Under the pieces are notes generated by a model. It saw only the letters and a program-made list of their open reading frames with translations, was not told the DNA's origin and did not search any database. A program made the translations under genes and the position numbers. Shown here in pieces: positions 46,768-56,311 of a DNA stretch of 64,000 nt. The first letter of the stretch is position 1; every line of letters starts with the position of its first letter. Location: NCBI GenBank assembly GCA_029245955.1, contig JAQWOH010000047.1, positions 1-64,000 of the forward strand, written 5' to 3'. Source of the stretch: Fuerstiella sp. (lineage in GTDB: Bacteria > Planctomycetota > Planctomycetia > Planctomycetales > Planctomycetaceae).

Positions 46768-48591
46768 ATGCCGTCAGAAACCGTTTCAAGGATCGAACAG
46801 GCAAATGCCGGGGGAAACCTCACCACGGCAACCGTGCAGAATATCAAGGTTTGGCTCAGCAAGGACTGCATGCGGCCCTACCACGCCCGAATTGTGGAGA
46901 TGATTAATTCTGAAGAATGGAGCCGGCTGGACGAATTGTTCTGGACGGCGATTCCATTTGGCACTGGTGGGCGTCGTGGCCCGATGGGGGAACTCGGGCC
47001 AGCCAGCATCAACGATCGCACCATAGCCGAATCTGCTCACGGTCTTGCCTGTTATTTGCGTGAGTCCGGCGTTACCGAAGGCGGGTCTGCCGTGGTCACG
47101 TGTGATACTCGCAACAAGTCGATGCACTTTGCCAGACTGACAGCCACGACGTTTGTCGCTCATGGTCTCAAGGTCTATTTGTTCGAAAGTCATCGAGCCA
47201 CTCCGGCGCTGTCCTTCGCTGTTCGCAAGCTGGGTTGTCACATCGGTGTGATGATATCGGCGTCGCACAACCCGCCGGCGGATAACGGCTTCAAGGCTTA
47301 CTGGTCCAACGGTGGTCAGGTGATTCCACCGCACGACAAGGGCATCATTGCTCAGGTCGAGAATGCAGACCTGATTCCTTCGATTGATTACTCAGACGCG
47401 ATCGCCACCGGCGGCATAGAAGTGATCGGAGCAACCCTGGATTCTCAGTATGTTGACGAAGTGGCTGCACTCTGCCGGAGCAGCAGTCGCGATATTTCGG
47501 CGGTCTTCACACCACTGCACGGTGTCGGTGAAACTTCGATCTACAGAATTCTTCAGCATGTCGGGTTTGATAAAGTGGACATCTTTGAAGATCACCGTAA
47601 GCCGGATGGTGACTTTCCGAATGTTCCCGATCATCTGCCTAATCCGGAGCTGCTGGAGGTTTTCGATCCTGTTATCGACTGGGTCAGAGAAACCAGTCAT
47701 GACGCAGACCTGATTCTGGCTTCAGATCCGGATGCGGACCGACTTGGCGTGATGGTCCGAAACCGTGAAGGCGGCTTCACCGCGATCACCGGCAACCAGA
47801 CAGGCGCCTTAATCACCGACTACCTTCTGAGCAAACGCCGAGATGCCGGAACGCTTTCGGCCGACGATTACGTTGTTGAAACGCTTGTCACGACACCTTT
47901 GGTGAAGTGTGTTGCCGCTGAATACGGGGCACGCACATTCAATGAGCTGCTGGTTGGGTTCAAGTGGATTGCCCAGACGATCGAGGAAAACGGTGCCGAT
48001 CACTTTGTGTTCGGCTGTGAAGAATCCATTGGTTTTCTGTCCGGGGGTTACTGTCGTGACAAAGACGGTGCTGTTGGTGCGCTCTTCATCCTTGAACTGG
48101 CAGCTGAACTGAAGGCTGCGGGGAAGACACTGCTTGATCATCTGGACACGCTGTACAGCCGTCACGGTTACCATGCGGAAGGGCAAAAATCGATCTACTG
48201 CACGGGTCCCACTGGCAAGGCAAAGATCGACGGACTGATGCAGACGCTGCGCGAAAATCCGCCGGCCGAATTCGGTCCGGTCCGATTTGTTGAAGTGGCC
48301 GACTATGCGGCAGGTAAACGGACTGGCATTCCCGGCGGTGATTCGCTCGGCACCATTGCTGAACCTGTCGGCGACCTGTTGATCTACAAGTCGGATCCGG
48401 ACAGTTCTGTTCGAGTTCAGATTGCCGGACGTCCGTCAGGTACTGAACCAAAAATTAAGTTCTACTTTTTCTGCCAGACCGATCTTTCCGACGGTGGCAA
48501 TCTTGAGCACGCCAGAGCTGCGGGCGACGGTGTCCTGAACGAAGTTCAGGAGGCACTGGCTGCATGGGCCGACGAAAAGTTAGCGGACTAG
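46768..48591 (+). CDS. Phosphohexomutase (phosphoglucomutase/phosphomannomutase family)
   Basis: A 607-residue alpha-D-phosphohexomutase that interconverts sugar 1- and 6-phosphates. The active-site phosphoserine lies in SASHNPP (164-170, Ser166). FGTGGRRGPMG near the N-terminus binds the sugar phosphate region, ASDPDADRLGVM is the Mg2+ loop, GCEESIGFLSG the sugar-binding loop, and RPSGTEPKIKFYFFC the C-terminal phosphate-binding loop. Length and the RRG start match the PgcA/PgmB-like long group (about 570-610). It supplies glucose-1-phosphate for glycan or glycogen synthesis. It diverges from coaE. A hairpin lies right after the stop. Confidence 0.95.
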   Translation: MPSETVSRIEQANAGGNLTTATVQNIKVWLSKDCMRPYHARIVEMINSEEWSRLDELFWTAIPFGTGGRRGPMGELGPASINDRTIAESAHGLACYLRESGVTEGGSAVVTCDTRNKSMHFARLTATTFVAHGLKVYLFESHRATPALSFAVRKLGCHIGVMISASHNPPADNGFKAYWSNGGQVIPPHDKGIIAQVENADLIPSIDYSDAIATGGIEVIGATLDSQYVDEVAALCRSSSRDISAVFTPLHGVGETSIYRILQHVGFDKVDIFEDHRKPDGDFPNVPDHLPNPELLEVFDPVIDWVRETSHDADLILASDPDADRLGVMVRNREGGFTAITGNQTGALITDYLLSKRRDAGTLSADDYVVETLVTTPLVKCVAAEYGARTFNELLVGFKWIAQTIEENGADHFVFGCEESIGFLSGGYCRDKDGAVGALFILELAAELKAAGKTLLDHLDTLYSRHGYHAEGQKSIYCTGPTGKAKIDGLMQTLRENPPAEFGPVRFVEVADYAAGKRTGIPGGDSLGTIAEPVGDLLIYKSDPDSSVRVQIAGRPSGTEPKIKFYFFCQTDLSDGGNLEHARAAGDGVLNEVQEALAAWADEKLAD

Positions 48592-48596
48592 TTTGT

Positions 48597-48610
48597 ATTC
48601 GGCTCCGAAT
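48597..48610 (+). terminator. Short hairpin after the phosphohexomutase stop
   Basis: ATTCGG (48597-48602) and CCGAAT (48605-48610) form a 6-base perfect repeat with only two bases between, five bases after the stop codon, followed by TTGCG. A two-base loop would open the inner pair. Weak evidence for a terminator. Confidence 0.3.
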
Positions 48611-48666
48611 TTGCGTGCGGTCCTGGTTTCAGTCAATTGCTGACGCTGATTCGGGGTGCAGTTGTT

Positions 48667-49428
48667 CTATCCCGGGATCATTACTCGTCCGCCACTGGCA
48701 ACCACCGTCTGGCCGGTCATGAAGCTGGACTCATCGCTCAGCAGGAAACGAATGACTGACGCGATTTCGTGCGGTTCGCCTTTGCGGCCCATCGGCGTGG
48801 CTTTGACGATTGCTTCGTGAACTTCGGGGGCCAGCGTGTAGGCCATTTCCGTTTCGATCAGTCCGGGGCAGATGCAATTGATGCGGATGTTGTGTTTCGC
48901 CCAGCCCTGAGCCATGCAGCGTGTCATGGCAATCACAGCTGCCTTTGACGCCGAGTAATGTACCTGGTTCTCACGCTCGCGCAGGGCGGCGATTGACGAA
49001 AGAAGCACGATGCGACCGAATTCGCGCCGGATCATTTCGTCCTTCAGGGCGTAAACCATGTTGAAGGTGCCGTCCAGGTTAACATCCATCGTCCTGCGCC
49101 AGGTCTCCCAGGTCACGTCTGTAGCATGCTCGACAATGCTGATACCGGCTGAGTGGACAAGCATATCAACAGAGCCGAACGCAGCACGTGTTTTTTCTGC
49201 AATGCTGGCCGCTTCGGCCGGAACCGCGACATTGCCCTGAATGGCGATCGCCCTGCCCCCTGCAGCGGTAATTTCCCCCACCGTTTCTTCGGCTTTTGTC
49301 TCATCCGAAACATAGTTTACCGCCACGCGGGCGCCTTCAACCGCCAGCCGCAGACTGGCCGCTCGACCAATTCCACGGGAGCCTCCGGTGATCAGGATGG
49401 TACGGTCTGAGAAAATATGGCCTGTCAT
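48667..49428 (-). CDS. Short-chain dehydrogenase/reductase (FabG-like)
   Basis: A 253-residue SDR oxidoreductase. The NAD(P)-binding motif ITGGSRGIGRAASLRLA is at the N-terminus, NVAVPAEAASIAE and VHSAGIS follow, and the catalytic Ser-Tyr-Lys set lies in LLSSIAALRERENQVHYSAS with K after (Y-S-A-S-K). The C-terminal ICPGLIETEM and SSFMTGQTVVASGGRVM are typical for FabG, which reduces 3-oxoacyl-ACP in fatty acid synthesis. Being separate from a fab cluster, its true substrate is uncertain. ATG 49428 is chosen because AGGAGAG lies 8 bases ahead; the frame extends to 49455. folD follows downstream? No: folD lies upstream of it, transcribed in the same direction with a 42-base gap. Confidence 0.88.
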   Translation of the reverse strand: MTGHIFSDRTILITGGSRGIGRAASLRLAVEGARVAVNYVSDETKAEETVGEITAAGGRAIAIQGNVAVPAEAASIAEKTRAAFGSVDMLVHSAGISIVEHATDVTWETWRRTMDVNLDGTFNMVYALKDEMIRREFGRIVLLSSIAALRERENQVHYSASKAAVIAMTRCMAQGWAKHNIRINCICPGLIETEMAYTLAPEVHEAIVKATPMGRKGEPHEIASVIRFLLSDESSFMTGQTVVASGGRVMIPG

Positions 49429-49470
49429 GTTTCCGGCTCTCCTGGTTCTGTTCACACCTGGCTGCAGTCT

Positions 49471-50325
49471 CTAAACCGACTGTTTCGCCGCTTTAAGCGT
49501 ATTTCCCAGCAGCATCGCAATGGTCATCGGGCCGACTCCTCCGGGTACCGGCGTGATCGCTGAAGCTTTTTCTGCGGCCGCTGAGAATTCGACGTCACCA
49601 ACCAGTCTGTCGTTCACTCGATTGATGCCCACGTCAATCACCACGGCATCTGGTTTAATCATGTCCCCCGTCACGAATTCCGGAATACCGACGGCGGCCA
49701 CCACAATATCTGCCTGCCGTATGACGGCGGCGATATCAGTTGTGCGACTGTGGCAAATTGTGACTGTGGCGTCAGAGCCCTTCTGAACCAGCAATCCGGC
49801 CATTGGCTTTCCGACGATGTCGCTGCGACCGATCACGACTGCATGTTTACCGGTCGTGTCGATGTTCTCGTGTGCCAGCATCTTCATGACACCGTGAGGT
49901 GTGCACGGCAGAAAGCGTGGTCGTCCCTGCAGCATCAGACCAACGTTTTCCGGATGAAAGCCGTCGACGTCTTTGTCGGGCCGAATGGAATCCAGCACTG
50001 GAGTTGAATCCAGATGATCCGGTAGTGGCAGCTGCACCAGGATCCCGTGCACGCTTTCGTCGGCATTCAGTTCAGCCACCAGATCCATTAACTGCTGCTG
50101 AGTCGTCTTGTCTGACAGTCGATACAGTGTGCTCTTCAATCCGCACTTCCGGCACGCCCGTTCTTTGTTGCGGACGTAGACCTGACTGGCTGGGTCGTCG
50201 CCGACAAGTACAGCTGCCAGATGCGGAGTAACGCCGGTTTCAGCCGTAAATGCTGAGGTCTCTTCCGTTACCTGCTTACGGACAGCGGCCGAAATCAGTT
50301 TTCCATCGATGAGTTTTGCAGACAT
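49471..50325 (-). CDS. folD: Methylenetetrahydrofolate dehydrogenase/cyclohydrolase
   Basis: A 284-residue bifunctional enzyme that interconverts 5,10-methylene-, methenyl- and 10-formyl-tetrahydrofolate with NADP. It starts MSAKLIDGKLISAAVRKQVT. Motifs are PHLAAVLVGDDPASQVYVRN with the following KERACRKCG, where the catalytic Lys sits; GILVQLPLPDHLD; VIGRSDIVGKPMAGLLVQKG in the NADP fold; and the C-terminal ITPVPGGVGPMTIAMLLGNT. ATG 50325 is the natural start; an extension to 50358 is not typical. It precedes the SDR gene by 42 bases, so the two are likely cotranscribed. Confidence 0.96.
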   Translation of the reverse strand: MSAKLIDGKLISAAVRKQVTEETSAFTAETGVTPHLAAVLVGDDPASQVYVRNKERACRKCGLKSTLYRLSDKTTQQQLMDLVAELNADESVHGILVQLPLPDHLDSTPVLDSIRPDKDVDGFHPENVGLMLQGRPRFLPCTPHGVMKMLAHENIDTTGKHAVVIGRSDIVGKPMAGLLVQKGSDATVTICHSRTTDIAAVIRQADIVVAAVGIPEFVTGDMIKPDAVVIDVGINRVNDRLVGDVEFSAAAEKASAITPVPGGVGPMTIAMLLGNTLKAAKQSV

Positions 50326-50646
50326 GGGCTTCCAGGTTGCCGGGTTATGGGGGCGCATTGTCGGGGGCGCATTGTCTTTCCCGGCATCCTAACGCGGCAG
50401 GGCGGCAACCGAAAGTGGCGGACGGCGCACACGATCCTGTTGCGTTTGGAAATTTCGAGCCTGCGGTTTTTTTCGGCAGTCCGATCGAACGATTGTCGGC
50501 TGTTACGGACTGCCGGCACGGGGGCGTGCGATTTCAGTCTGATCGTGGCTATTGGTCGTGCTGCGCGATAAGCTGCCGACCCGGATTCCTGAGTCTGTCC
50601 GCTGTCGCAGCCCCGCTCTGTTTTTATGTCATACCTGAGGTGCATT
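50326..50646. other. Divergent intergenic region
   Basis: About 320 bases between folD and the PVC heme-binding gene. It should contain both promoters. Nothing else was recognised. Confidence 0.35.
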
Positions 50647-53600
50647 GTGAGTGTCAGTCGCTACACCATCGCCTGTTTAATCGTCCTTGTTTCTCTGATC
50701 TCCGGGAGAGTCGTGCCGGCGGCAGAGTTAGAGTTCAGGAAGGGCGATCGCATTGCTGTCGTGGGAAATACGCTGGCCGATCGGATGCAGCACTACGGTT
50801 GGCTGGAAACGATGCTGCAGAGTCGTTTTTCCCGGCACGAGCTGGTGTTTCGCAATCTGGGATTCAGTGCAGACACGCTCACGACGCGACCGCGATCTCA
50901 GAATTTCGGCACGCCCGACGAGTGGCTGGCTAAGGTGAAGGCTGACGTTGTCTTTGCGTTTTTCGGTTACAACGAATCGTTCGCCGGAGAGGAAGGACTG
51001 CCTCAGTTTCGTCAGCAACTGACTGATTATGTTGCTCATCTGCAGAGCCAGAAATATAACGGCACGACTGCTCCCAGGTTGGTGCTGTTCAGTCCGATTG
51101 CCCATGAAGACCTGAAGGACCCGAATCTTCCCGACGGCACTGCCAATAATGTTCGGCTGAAAATTTACACCACTGCCATGCAGGATATTGCGAATGAACA
51201 GGACGTGCTGTTCGTAAACCTGTTCGCGGCCACCAGCAGACTTTATGAGGGCCAGGGAGCTGCAAACACGATCAACGGAATTCACCTGAACGAAAAGGGA
51301 AACCGGCTGCTGGCTCGTGATATTGTCAAGGACCTGTTTTCTTCGTCGCGGCCGGCCGGCGTCGCCAGAGTTCAGCAGAAAGTGGTTGCTCGCGGTTCCG
51401 GTCAGCCGCATAAGGTGACAGCAACGCGGCAGGCCGTGTTGGCCAAGAATCATATCTGGCACAACATCTATCGAGCGACCGACGGTTACAGTGTTTTTGG
51501 CGGGCGATCCGGGCTTAAGTTTGTTGATGGACAGACAAATTCTGTTGTTCAGGAACGCGAGCTGGAAATGCTGAACGTAATGGCCGCTAACCGCGACAGG
51601 GTGATCTGGGCTGCAGCCAATGGAAAGACGATCGAAGTCGACGACTCGAATCTTCCGGACCCTGTTCCGGTCGTCAGTAACAAGCAGGGACAACTGGAAG
51701 GAGGAAAGCACGCATTCCTTGGTGGCGCAGAGGCCATTGAAATGATGACCATGCACGCCGGCATGGAGATCGGCCTGTTCGCGTCGGAAGAGCAGTTTCC
51801 GGAACTGGTCAATCCCGTGCAAAGTGCGGTCGATACTGACGGTCGTCTGTGGGTGGCGGCGTGGCCAACCTATCCCCACTGGAATCCACGTGGAGAAATG
51901 AACGACAAACTGCTGATTCTTCCGGACGATAACGGAGACGGGAAAGCAGATCGATGCATCACATTCGCAGACGGTCTGCACAATCCAACGGGATTCGAAT
52001 TCTGGAACGGCGGAGTACTGGTAGCGATGGCCCCCGATATCTTCTTCCTGAAAGACACAGACGGTGATGACAGAGCCGACATCAGGGAACGGATCTTTCA
52101 TGGCCTCGATTCTGCTGATACGCATCACACAGCTAACGGTTTTGTAATGGGCCCCGCGGGGCGGTTCTATTTTTCTCGGGGAATCTTTCACTACGAAAAC
52201 TTTGAGACGCCCACTCGTACGTATCGTGCAGACAGCGGCACCTGCGGCGTGTTCCGCTTCGATCCGGTGAAGTTTGAAATCGACCACCAATTCAGAATTT
52301 CCCCGAACCCGCACGGTGACTGTTTTGATGAGTGGGGACGGCAGATGGTAAATGACGGTACCAGCGGTACCGGTGACTACGTCGGTTTTCCCGGGCGCGG
52401 TGCGCCGAAGCGACTCTTCAACAAGCGAATGCGGCCCGTCCCCGCAACTCTTATTCTTGACAGTGATCACTTTCCGGAATCTCTTCGCGGCAACATGCTG
52501 ATTGAGAACGTGATTGGATTTCAGGGTGTCATGCAGTACCAGTTTGAAGAGGACGGAGCCAGCTTGCACGCTTCAGAGGTTGAGTCCATCGTTTACTCAA
52601 CGGACCGCAACTTTCGACCCAGTGATATGGAAATCGGGGGCGACGGTGCTCTGTACATTCTGGACTGGCAGAATCCACTGATCGGCCACATGCAGCACAA
52701 TCTGCGAGATCCCAGTCGCGACAAACTGCACGGTCGCGTCTATCGAGTTACGGCAACCGGCCGCCCGACGATGCCCGTTGCGAAAATGAAAGGCAGGCCC
52801 GTGGCCGAAGTCGTGCAGTATCTTGGTTCTTCAACGCTGGGGGAACGTTATCGAGCGAGGCTTGAACTGACGGGTCGGGACAATCAGGAAGTGGTTGCTG
52901 CGGTTGCGAAGTGGGCCGCGCAGTTTGATGCCTCAAATCCGGAAGCCGGCCGTCCGTTGACTGAGGCATTGTGGACTCATCAGCGGCACCGCATTCCCAA
53001 TCTGGACCTCCTGAAGAAAGTTCTTGGTTCCGCCAATGAAGACGCTCGAGCATCTGCAGTTAAAGTGGTGGCTGAATGGGCGGGTGTCGAGGCCGGCGGG
53101 CGCAGGACCGACAGCGGCGTTATCGCCACCGATGACGCGATCCAGATGTTGATTGGTCCTGCCAATGACCCCGGTGCCAAAGTCCGTGCTCAGGCGGTGA
53201 TCGCCGCGGCCGAGCTGGGAGTTCCGAAGGCTGCGGAGATCATCTTCTCTGCGTCGCTGCATCCCACCGATATTCAGCTCGATTTCAATATCAAAGAAGC
53301 TCTCAGGACAATCGATGCGAATGCGTATATCAGTGAACAACTGGCGTCAGGACGCCGCATATCACCTGCGGCGAATGCGTTTGCGCTGGCTAACTCCAGT
53401 GTCAATGAGCTGCTGAAGATGGAAAAAACCGAGGCGGTGTATCAGGCAATCATGACTCGCGAAAATGCCCCCGTTCAGGCGCTGACTGAATCGCTGGCGG
53501 GTCTGGCAAAGTTTCGCAGCACGTCCGAAACTGAACAGCTGTTCAATCTGATTGAAGGCCTTGACGAAAAAGCAGACGCCAATGTTCTGAACAGTCTTGC

Positions 53601-55641
53601 GCGATTACTCTCCGGTCAGCCAGCCGATCAGCTGCGTTCCGTCCGCGGTCGCATCGTTCGTCTGGCCACTCACGGCAACAGTGCTGAGGCGCGTCGGGTC
53701 GCACTGGCGTCCTGGATGACGGCCGATGGAAGTGCCGAACCTGCATTCGCCGCGGCCGGTACCGGCAGGGCATCATTGCAGGAGGTTCTGTCGTCTGTCA
53801 GTCTGATCACGTCAGAGGCTGCCAGAGATTCCGCATTCAAAAAGGTCGCGATGCTGGTACCCACACTTCCCGGAAACACGGGTGCAGGTGTGATGACAAA
53901 GCCGGGGCTGGAGGTAGACTTCTATGCTCCTAATCCTGGGAATGTTGCGGTCGAAACACTGGTCAGGCTAAAGCCCCAAGCCAGCGGAGTCGCACCGACG
54001 ATTATCATGAATTTGCCCGTTCTCAAAACACGAGACGCATTCGCGCTGCGGTTCACCGGACACATCAAAATCGATCAGCCCGGAGAATACACTTTTTACA
54101 TTGCCTCGGATGACGGCAGTCGTTTCTATATTGATGGAAGTCTGTTGATCAATAACGACGGGTTGCACGGGATGGTTGAGAAGAACGGGCGTGTTTTGCT
54201 GACTGCGGGGACACACTCGATTGTCGTTACGTATTTCGACAATGGCGGCGGCGACGGACTGAAAGTCAGCTGGTCCGGTGTGGGAATCCGGAAGCGGGAA
54301 ATTCCGGCATCTGTCCTTGTCACCGCTGCAGAACAGACTCTGCAGGAGGTCGGCATTGCGTCCATGATGCAATTGCCAGGATACGACGCTACCAAGACCG
54401 CAGTGCTGGCAGGCTTGTTGAAAAAACGTCAGTCTGTGACAGCGTCGTTTGCGGCGCTGGCCACAATTCCCGGCAACACCTGGCCACAGGATCAACTGGG
54501 AACTGTGGGCGAAGCTGTTCTTTCGTTTCTGGCCGGCAAAGAACCTCGCGAACGCAATTCACCGCAGGCTCGCCTTGCTCTGGAGATCAGCCGTACTTTG
54601 CGAGAACGACTGGATGCCGCGGGACGGGGACAATTTGATCTGCGCCTGGACGAATTGGTTGTGCCTCTGATCGAAATCGGTACCGTGCCGGAACGAATGA
54701 TCTATGACAATGACATCATTGCGGTGCAGGCGGGCCGACCCGTTCAGTTTGCTCTTTCCAATGCGGACAAGATGCCTCACAACTTTGCCATTGTGCTTCC
54801 TGGGACAATGGAGCAAGTTGGTGAGCTGGCTGAAGCAACAGGCCGTGATAAAGATGCGGAAGCTCGTGATTTCATTCCGGAGTCGAAAAACATTCTGGCC
54901 GCAGGCAGACTGCTGCAGCCTGGGGAATCAGATTCTGTATTCTTTGCTGTGCCGACTGAGCCTGGTGTGTATTCATATGTCTGTACCTATCCAGGCCATT
55001 GGCGCAGAATGTATGGAGCGATGTACGTGGTTGCAGATCTTGACGCGTACAACGCTGATCCCGCTGGTTATGCAGCTGCCAGCGAACTGGAAATCAAGGA
55101 CGAACTGCTGAGCTATCTCGGTCGTAATACCGAGTGGAAACCGGCGGATCTTTCAGGCGATGTCGAACACCTGCACCATCGTGGAAATAACTTCGCGGTC
55201 GGCGAACAGCTGTTCAAAGTCGCTGCCTGCACTGGTTGCCATAAGCTGAACGGAAAAGGCAACAACGTCGGCCCGGATCTGACTAAGCTGGATCCGAAGT
55301 ATTCAGCGACAGATGTGCTGGAACACATCCTGGATCCGTCGAAAAAGATCAATAAGAAGTTTCAGTCCAATTTGTTTGTGCTGACATCGGGTAAGGTCGT
55401 GACTGGCCTGGTGGTCAAGGAAACCGATGCAGATGTCCAGGTTGTCGACAATCCGGCGGCACCGGAAAAAACCAGAACAATTCGAAAGTCTGAAATCGAC
55501 GAACGTGAAGTCAGTGACGTCAGCATCATGCCCAAAGGCGTACTGAACAAGCTGATCAAGGAAGAAATTCTGGACCTGTTGGCCTATGTCGTCGCAAAAG
55601 GCGACAGGAAAAGCGACCTGTTTGCCGAGCACGACCACTAG
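50647..55641 (+). CDS. PVC-type multidomain heme-binding protein with cupredoxin and cytochrome c
   Basis: About 1665 residues, exported (leader YTIACLIVLVSLISG). In order, numbered from an ATG at 50626: an SGNH-like domain (about 35-240) lacking the catalytic Ser (GNTLADRM, then NGIHLNEKG); the PVC membrane-bound dehydrogenase beta-propeller (about 370-710: LVNPVQSAVDTDGRLWVAAW, ADGLHNPTGFEFW, SPNPHGDCFDEWG); HEAT-like helices (about 720-1080); PA14 (about 1095-1230: GEYTFYIASDDGSRFYIDGS); a cupredoxin with type-1 copper ligands H1385, C1453, H1458, M1462 (YVCTYPGHWRRM); and cytochrome c with CTGCH at 1535-1539. Such proteins are thought to oxidise carbohydrates and pass electrons on. GTG 50647 follows GAGG and is preferred; ATG 50626 lacks a ribosome site. 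Confidence 0.92.
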   Translation: MSVSRYTIACLIVLVSLISGRVVPAAELEFRKGDRIAVVGNTLADRMQHYGWLETMLQSRFSRHELVFRNLGFSADTLTTRPRSQNFGTPDEWLAKVKADVVFAFFGYNESFAGEEGLPQFRQQLTDYVAHLQSQKYNGTTAPRLVLFSPIAHEDLKDPNLPDGTANNVRLKIYTTAMQDIANEQDVLFVNLFAATSRLYEGQGAANTINGIHLNEKGNRLLARDIVKDLFSSSRPAGVARVQQKVVARGSGQPHKVTATRQAVLAKNHIWHNIYRATDGYSVFGGRSGLKFVDGQTNSVVQERELEMLNVMAANRDRVIWAAANGKTIEVDDSNLPDPVPVVSNKQGQLEGGKHAFLGGAEAIEMMTMHAGMEIGLFASEEQFPELVNPVQSAVDTDGRLWVAAWPTYPHWNPRGEMNDKLLILPDDNGDGKADRCITFADGLHNPTGFEFWNGGVLVAMAPDIFFLKDTDGDDRADIRERIFHGLDSADTHHTANGFVMGPAGRFYFSRGIFHYENFETPTRTYRADSGTCGVFRFDPVKFEIDHQFRISPNPHGDCFDEWGRQMVNDGTSGTGDYVGFPGRGAPKRLFNKRMRPVPATLILDSDHFPESLRGNMLIENVIGFQGVMQYQFEEDGASLHASEVESIVYSTDRNFRPSDMEIGGDGALYILDWQNPLIGHMQHNLRDPSRDKLHGRVYRVTATGRPTMPVAKMKGRPVAEVVQYLGSSTLGERYRARLELTGRDNQEVVAAVAKWAAQFDASNPEAGRPLTEALWTHQRHRIPNLDLLKKVLGSANEDARASAVKVVAEWAGVEAGGRRTDSGVIATDDAIQMLIGPANDPGAKVRAQAVIAAAELGVPKAAEIIFSASLHPTDIQLDFNIKEALRTIDANAYISEQLASGRRISPAANAFALANSSVNELLKMEKTEAVYQAIMTRENAPVQALTESLAGLAKFRSTSETEQLFNLIEGLDEKADANVLNSLARLLSGQPADQLRSVRGRIVRLATHGNSAEARRVALASWMTADGSAEPAFAAAGTGRASLQEVLSSVSLITSEAARDSAFKKVAMLVPTLPGNTGAGVMTKPGLEVDFYAPNPGNVAVETLVRLKPQASGVAPTIIMNLPVLKTRDAFALRFTGHIKIDQPGEYTFYIASDDGSRFYIDGSLLINNDGLHGMVEKNGRVLLTAGTHSIVVTYFDNGGGDGLKVSWSGVGIRKREIPASVLVTAAEQTLQEVGIASMMQLPGYDATKTAVLAGLLKKRQSVTASFAALATIPGNTWPQDQLGTVGEAVLSFLAGKEPRERNSPQARLALEISRTLRERLDAAGRGQFDLRLDELVVPLIEIGTVPERMIYDNDIIAVQAGRPVQFALSNADKMPHNFAIVLPGTMEQVGELAEATGRDKDAEARDFIPESKNILAAGRLLQPGESDSVFFAVPTEPGVYSYVCTYPGHWRRMYGAMYVVADLDAYNADPAGYAAASELEIKDELLSYLGRNTEWKPADLSGDVEHLHHRGNNFAVGEQLFKVAACTGCHKLNGKGNNVGPDLTKLDPKYSATDVLEHILDPSKKINKKFQSNLFVLTSGKVVTGLVVKETDADVQVVDNPAAPEKTRTIRKSEIDEREVSDVSIMPKGVLNKLIKEEILDLLAYVVAKGDRKSDLFAEHDH

Positions 55642-55657
55642 GTGTCCTGCCCCGCTT

Positions 55658-55679
55658 CGGCGACTCATGTGAGTCGCCG
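55658..55679. terminator. Perfect hairpin between convergent genes
   Basis: CGGCGACTCA (55658-55667) and TGAGTCGCCG (55670-55679) form a 10-base perfect stem with a TG spacer, 16 bases after the PVC protein stop. It could end both the plus-strand gene and the convergent ppiC, but neither side has a T-run. Confidence 0.55.
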
Positions 55680-55782
55680 GTCTGAATATGCTGGTCCGGC
55701 GTGAATGTGCGGCAATGGATTGCTGTCGCCCTGCAGTACAGGCCGGTTTCGAGCAACAGCAGGTCGTTGGCACCGTCAGTGT

Positions 55783-56064
55783 CTATTCACTGCGAGCAGT
55801 AATCTCAAGCAGGTGGTAACCAAACTGCGTTTTGACAGGGCCGTGCACTGTGTTCAGCTCATCGTTGAATACGACCTGATCAAATTCAGGAACCATCTGT
55901 CCCTTCGAAAACGTTCCCAGATCTCCGCCTTTGGCGCCGGATGGGCATTCGCTGTGCTCTTTCGCGGTATCCGCGAAATCGGTTCCGCCTTCAATCTGTG
56001 CCTTAAGTTCAAGACATTTGGCTTCATCAGGGACGAGGATGTGACGGGCTGCAGCAGTAGCCAT
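55783..56064 (-). CDS. Parvulin-type peptidyl-prolyl isomerase
   Basis: A 93-residue single-domain PpiC-like rotamase: MATAAARHILVPDEAKCLEL at the start, DFADTAKEHSECPSGAKGGD, LGTFSKGQMVPEFDQVVFND, and GPVKTQFGYHLLEI with the conserved C-terminal His. It matches the small cytoplasmic parvulin of E. coli (PpiC, 93 residues) in length. It has no signal peptide. The frame is open to 56160, but the extension has no family likeness, so ATG 56064 is used. It speeds cis-trans isomerisation of X-Pro bonds in protein folding. It converges with the PVC gene and diverges from asnS. Confidence 0.93.
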   Translation of the reverse strand: MATAAARHILVPDEAKCLELKAQIEGGTDFADTAKEHSECPSGAKGGDLGTFSKGQMVPEFDQVVFNDELNTVHGPVKTQFGYHLLEITARSE

Positions 56065-56311
56065 GACAGTTCGTTTTCTATGGAAGAAGGATGTGGCAAC
56101 GATCGATACGGAACACGAGCCTTCGAAAGGTATCAGTTGATTCCGTGACCATCGACCCAATATTCGGACAGATGTGCAATTTTCCTGGAATGGCGGGACG
56201 CACCCGACCTCTGTTCCCCTGATCGCAGATAGAGCATATGTTGCACAGAACGCTCAGTCAGCAGACTGAACGTTGGAAACAGGCCAGGGTTATCATTCTG
56301 CGAAGACGGAC

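Noticed and set aside
50728..52569. A 613-codon open frame on the minus strand inside the PVC heme-binding gene
   Set aside because: It has no family likeness or signal. It mirrors the codon pattern of the real plus-strand gene, whose domains are clear.
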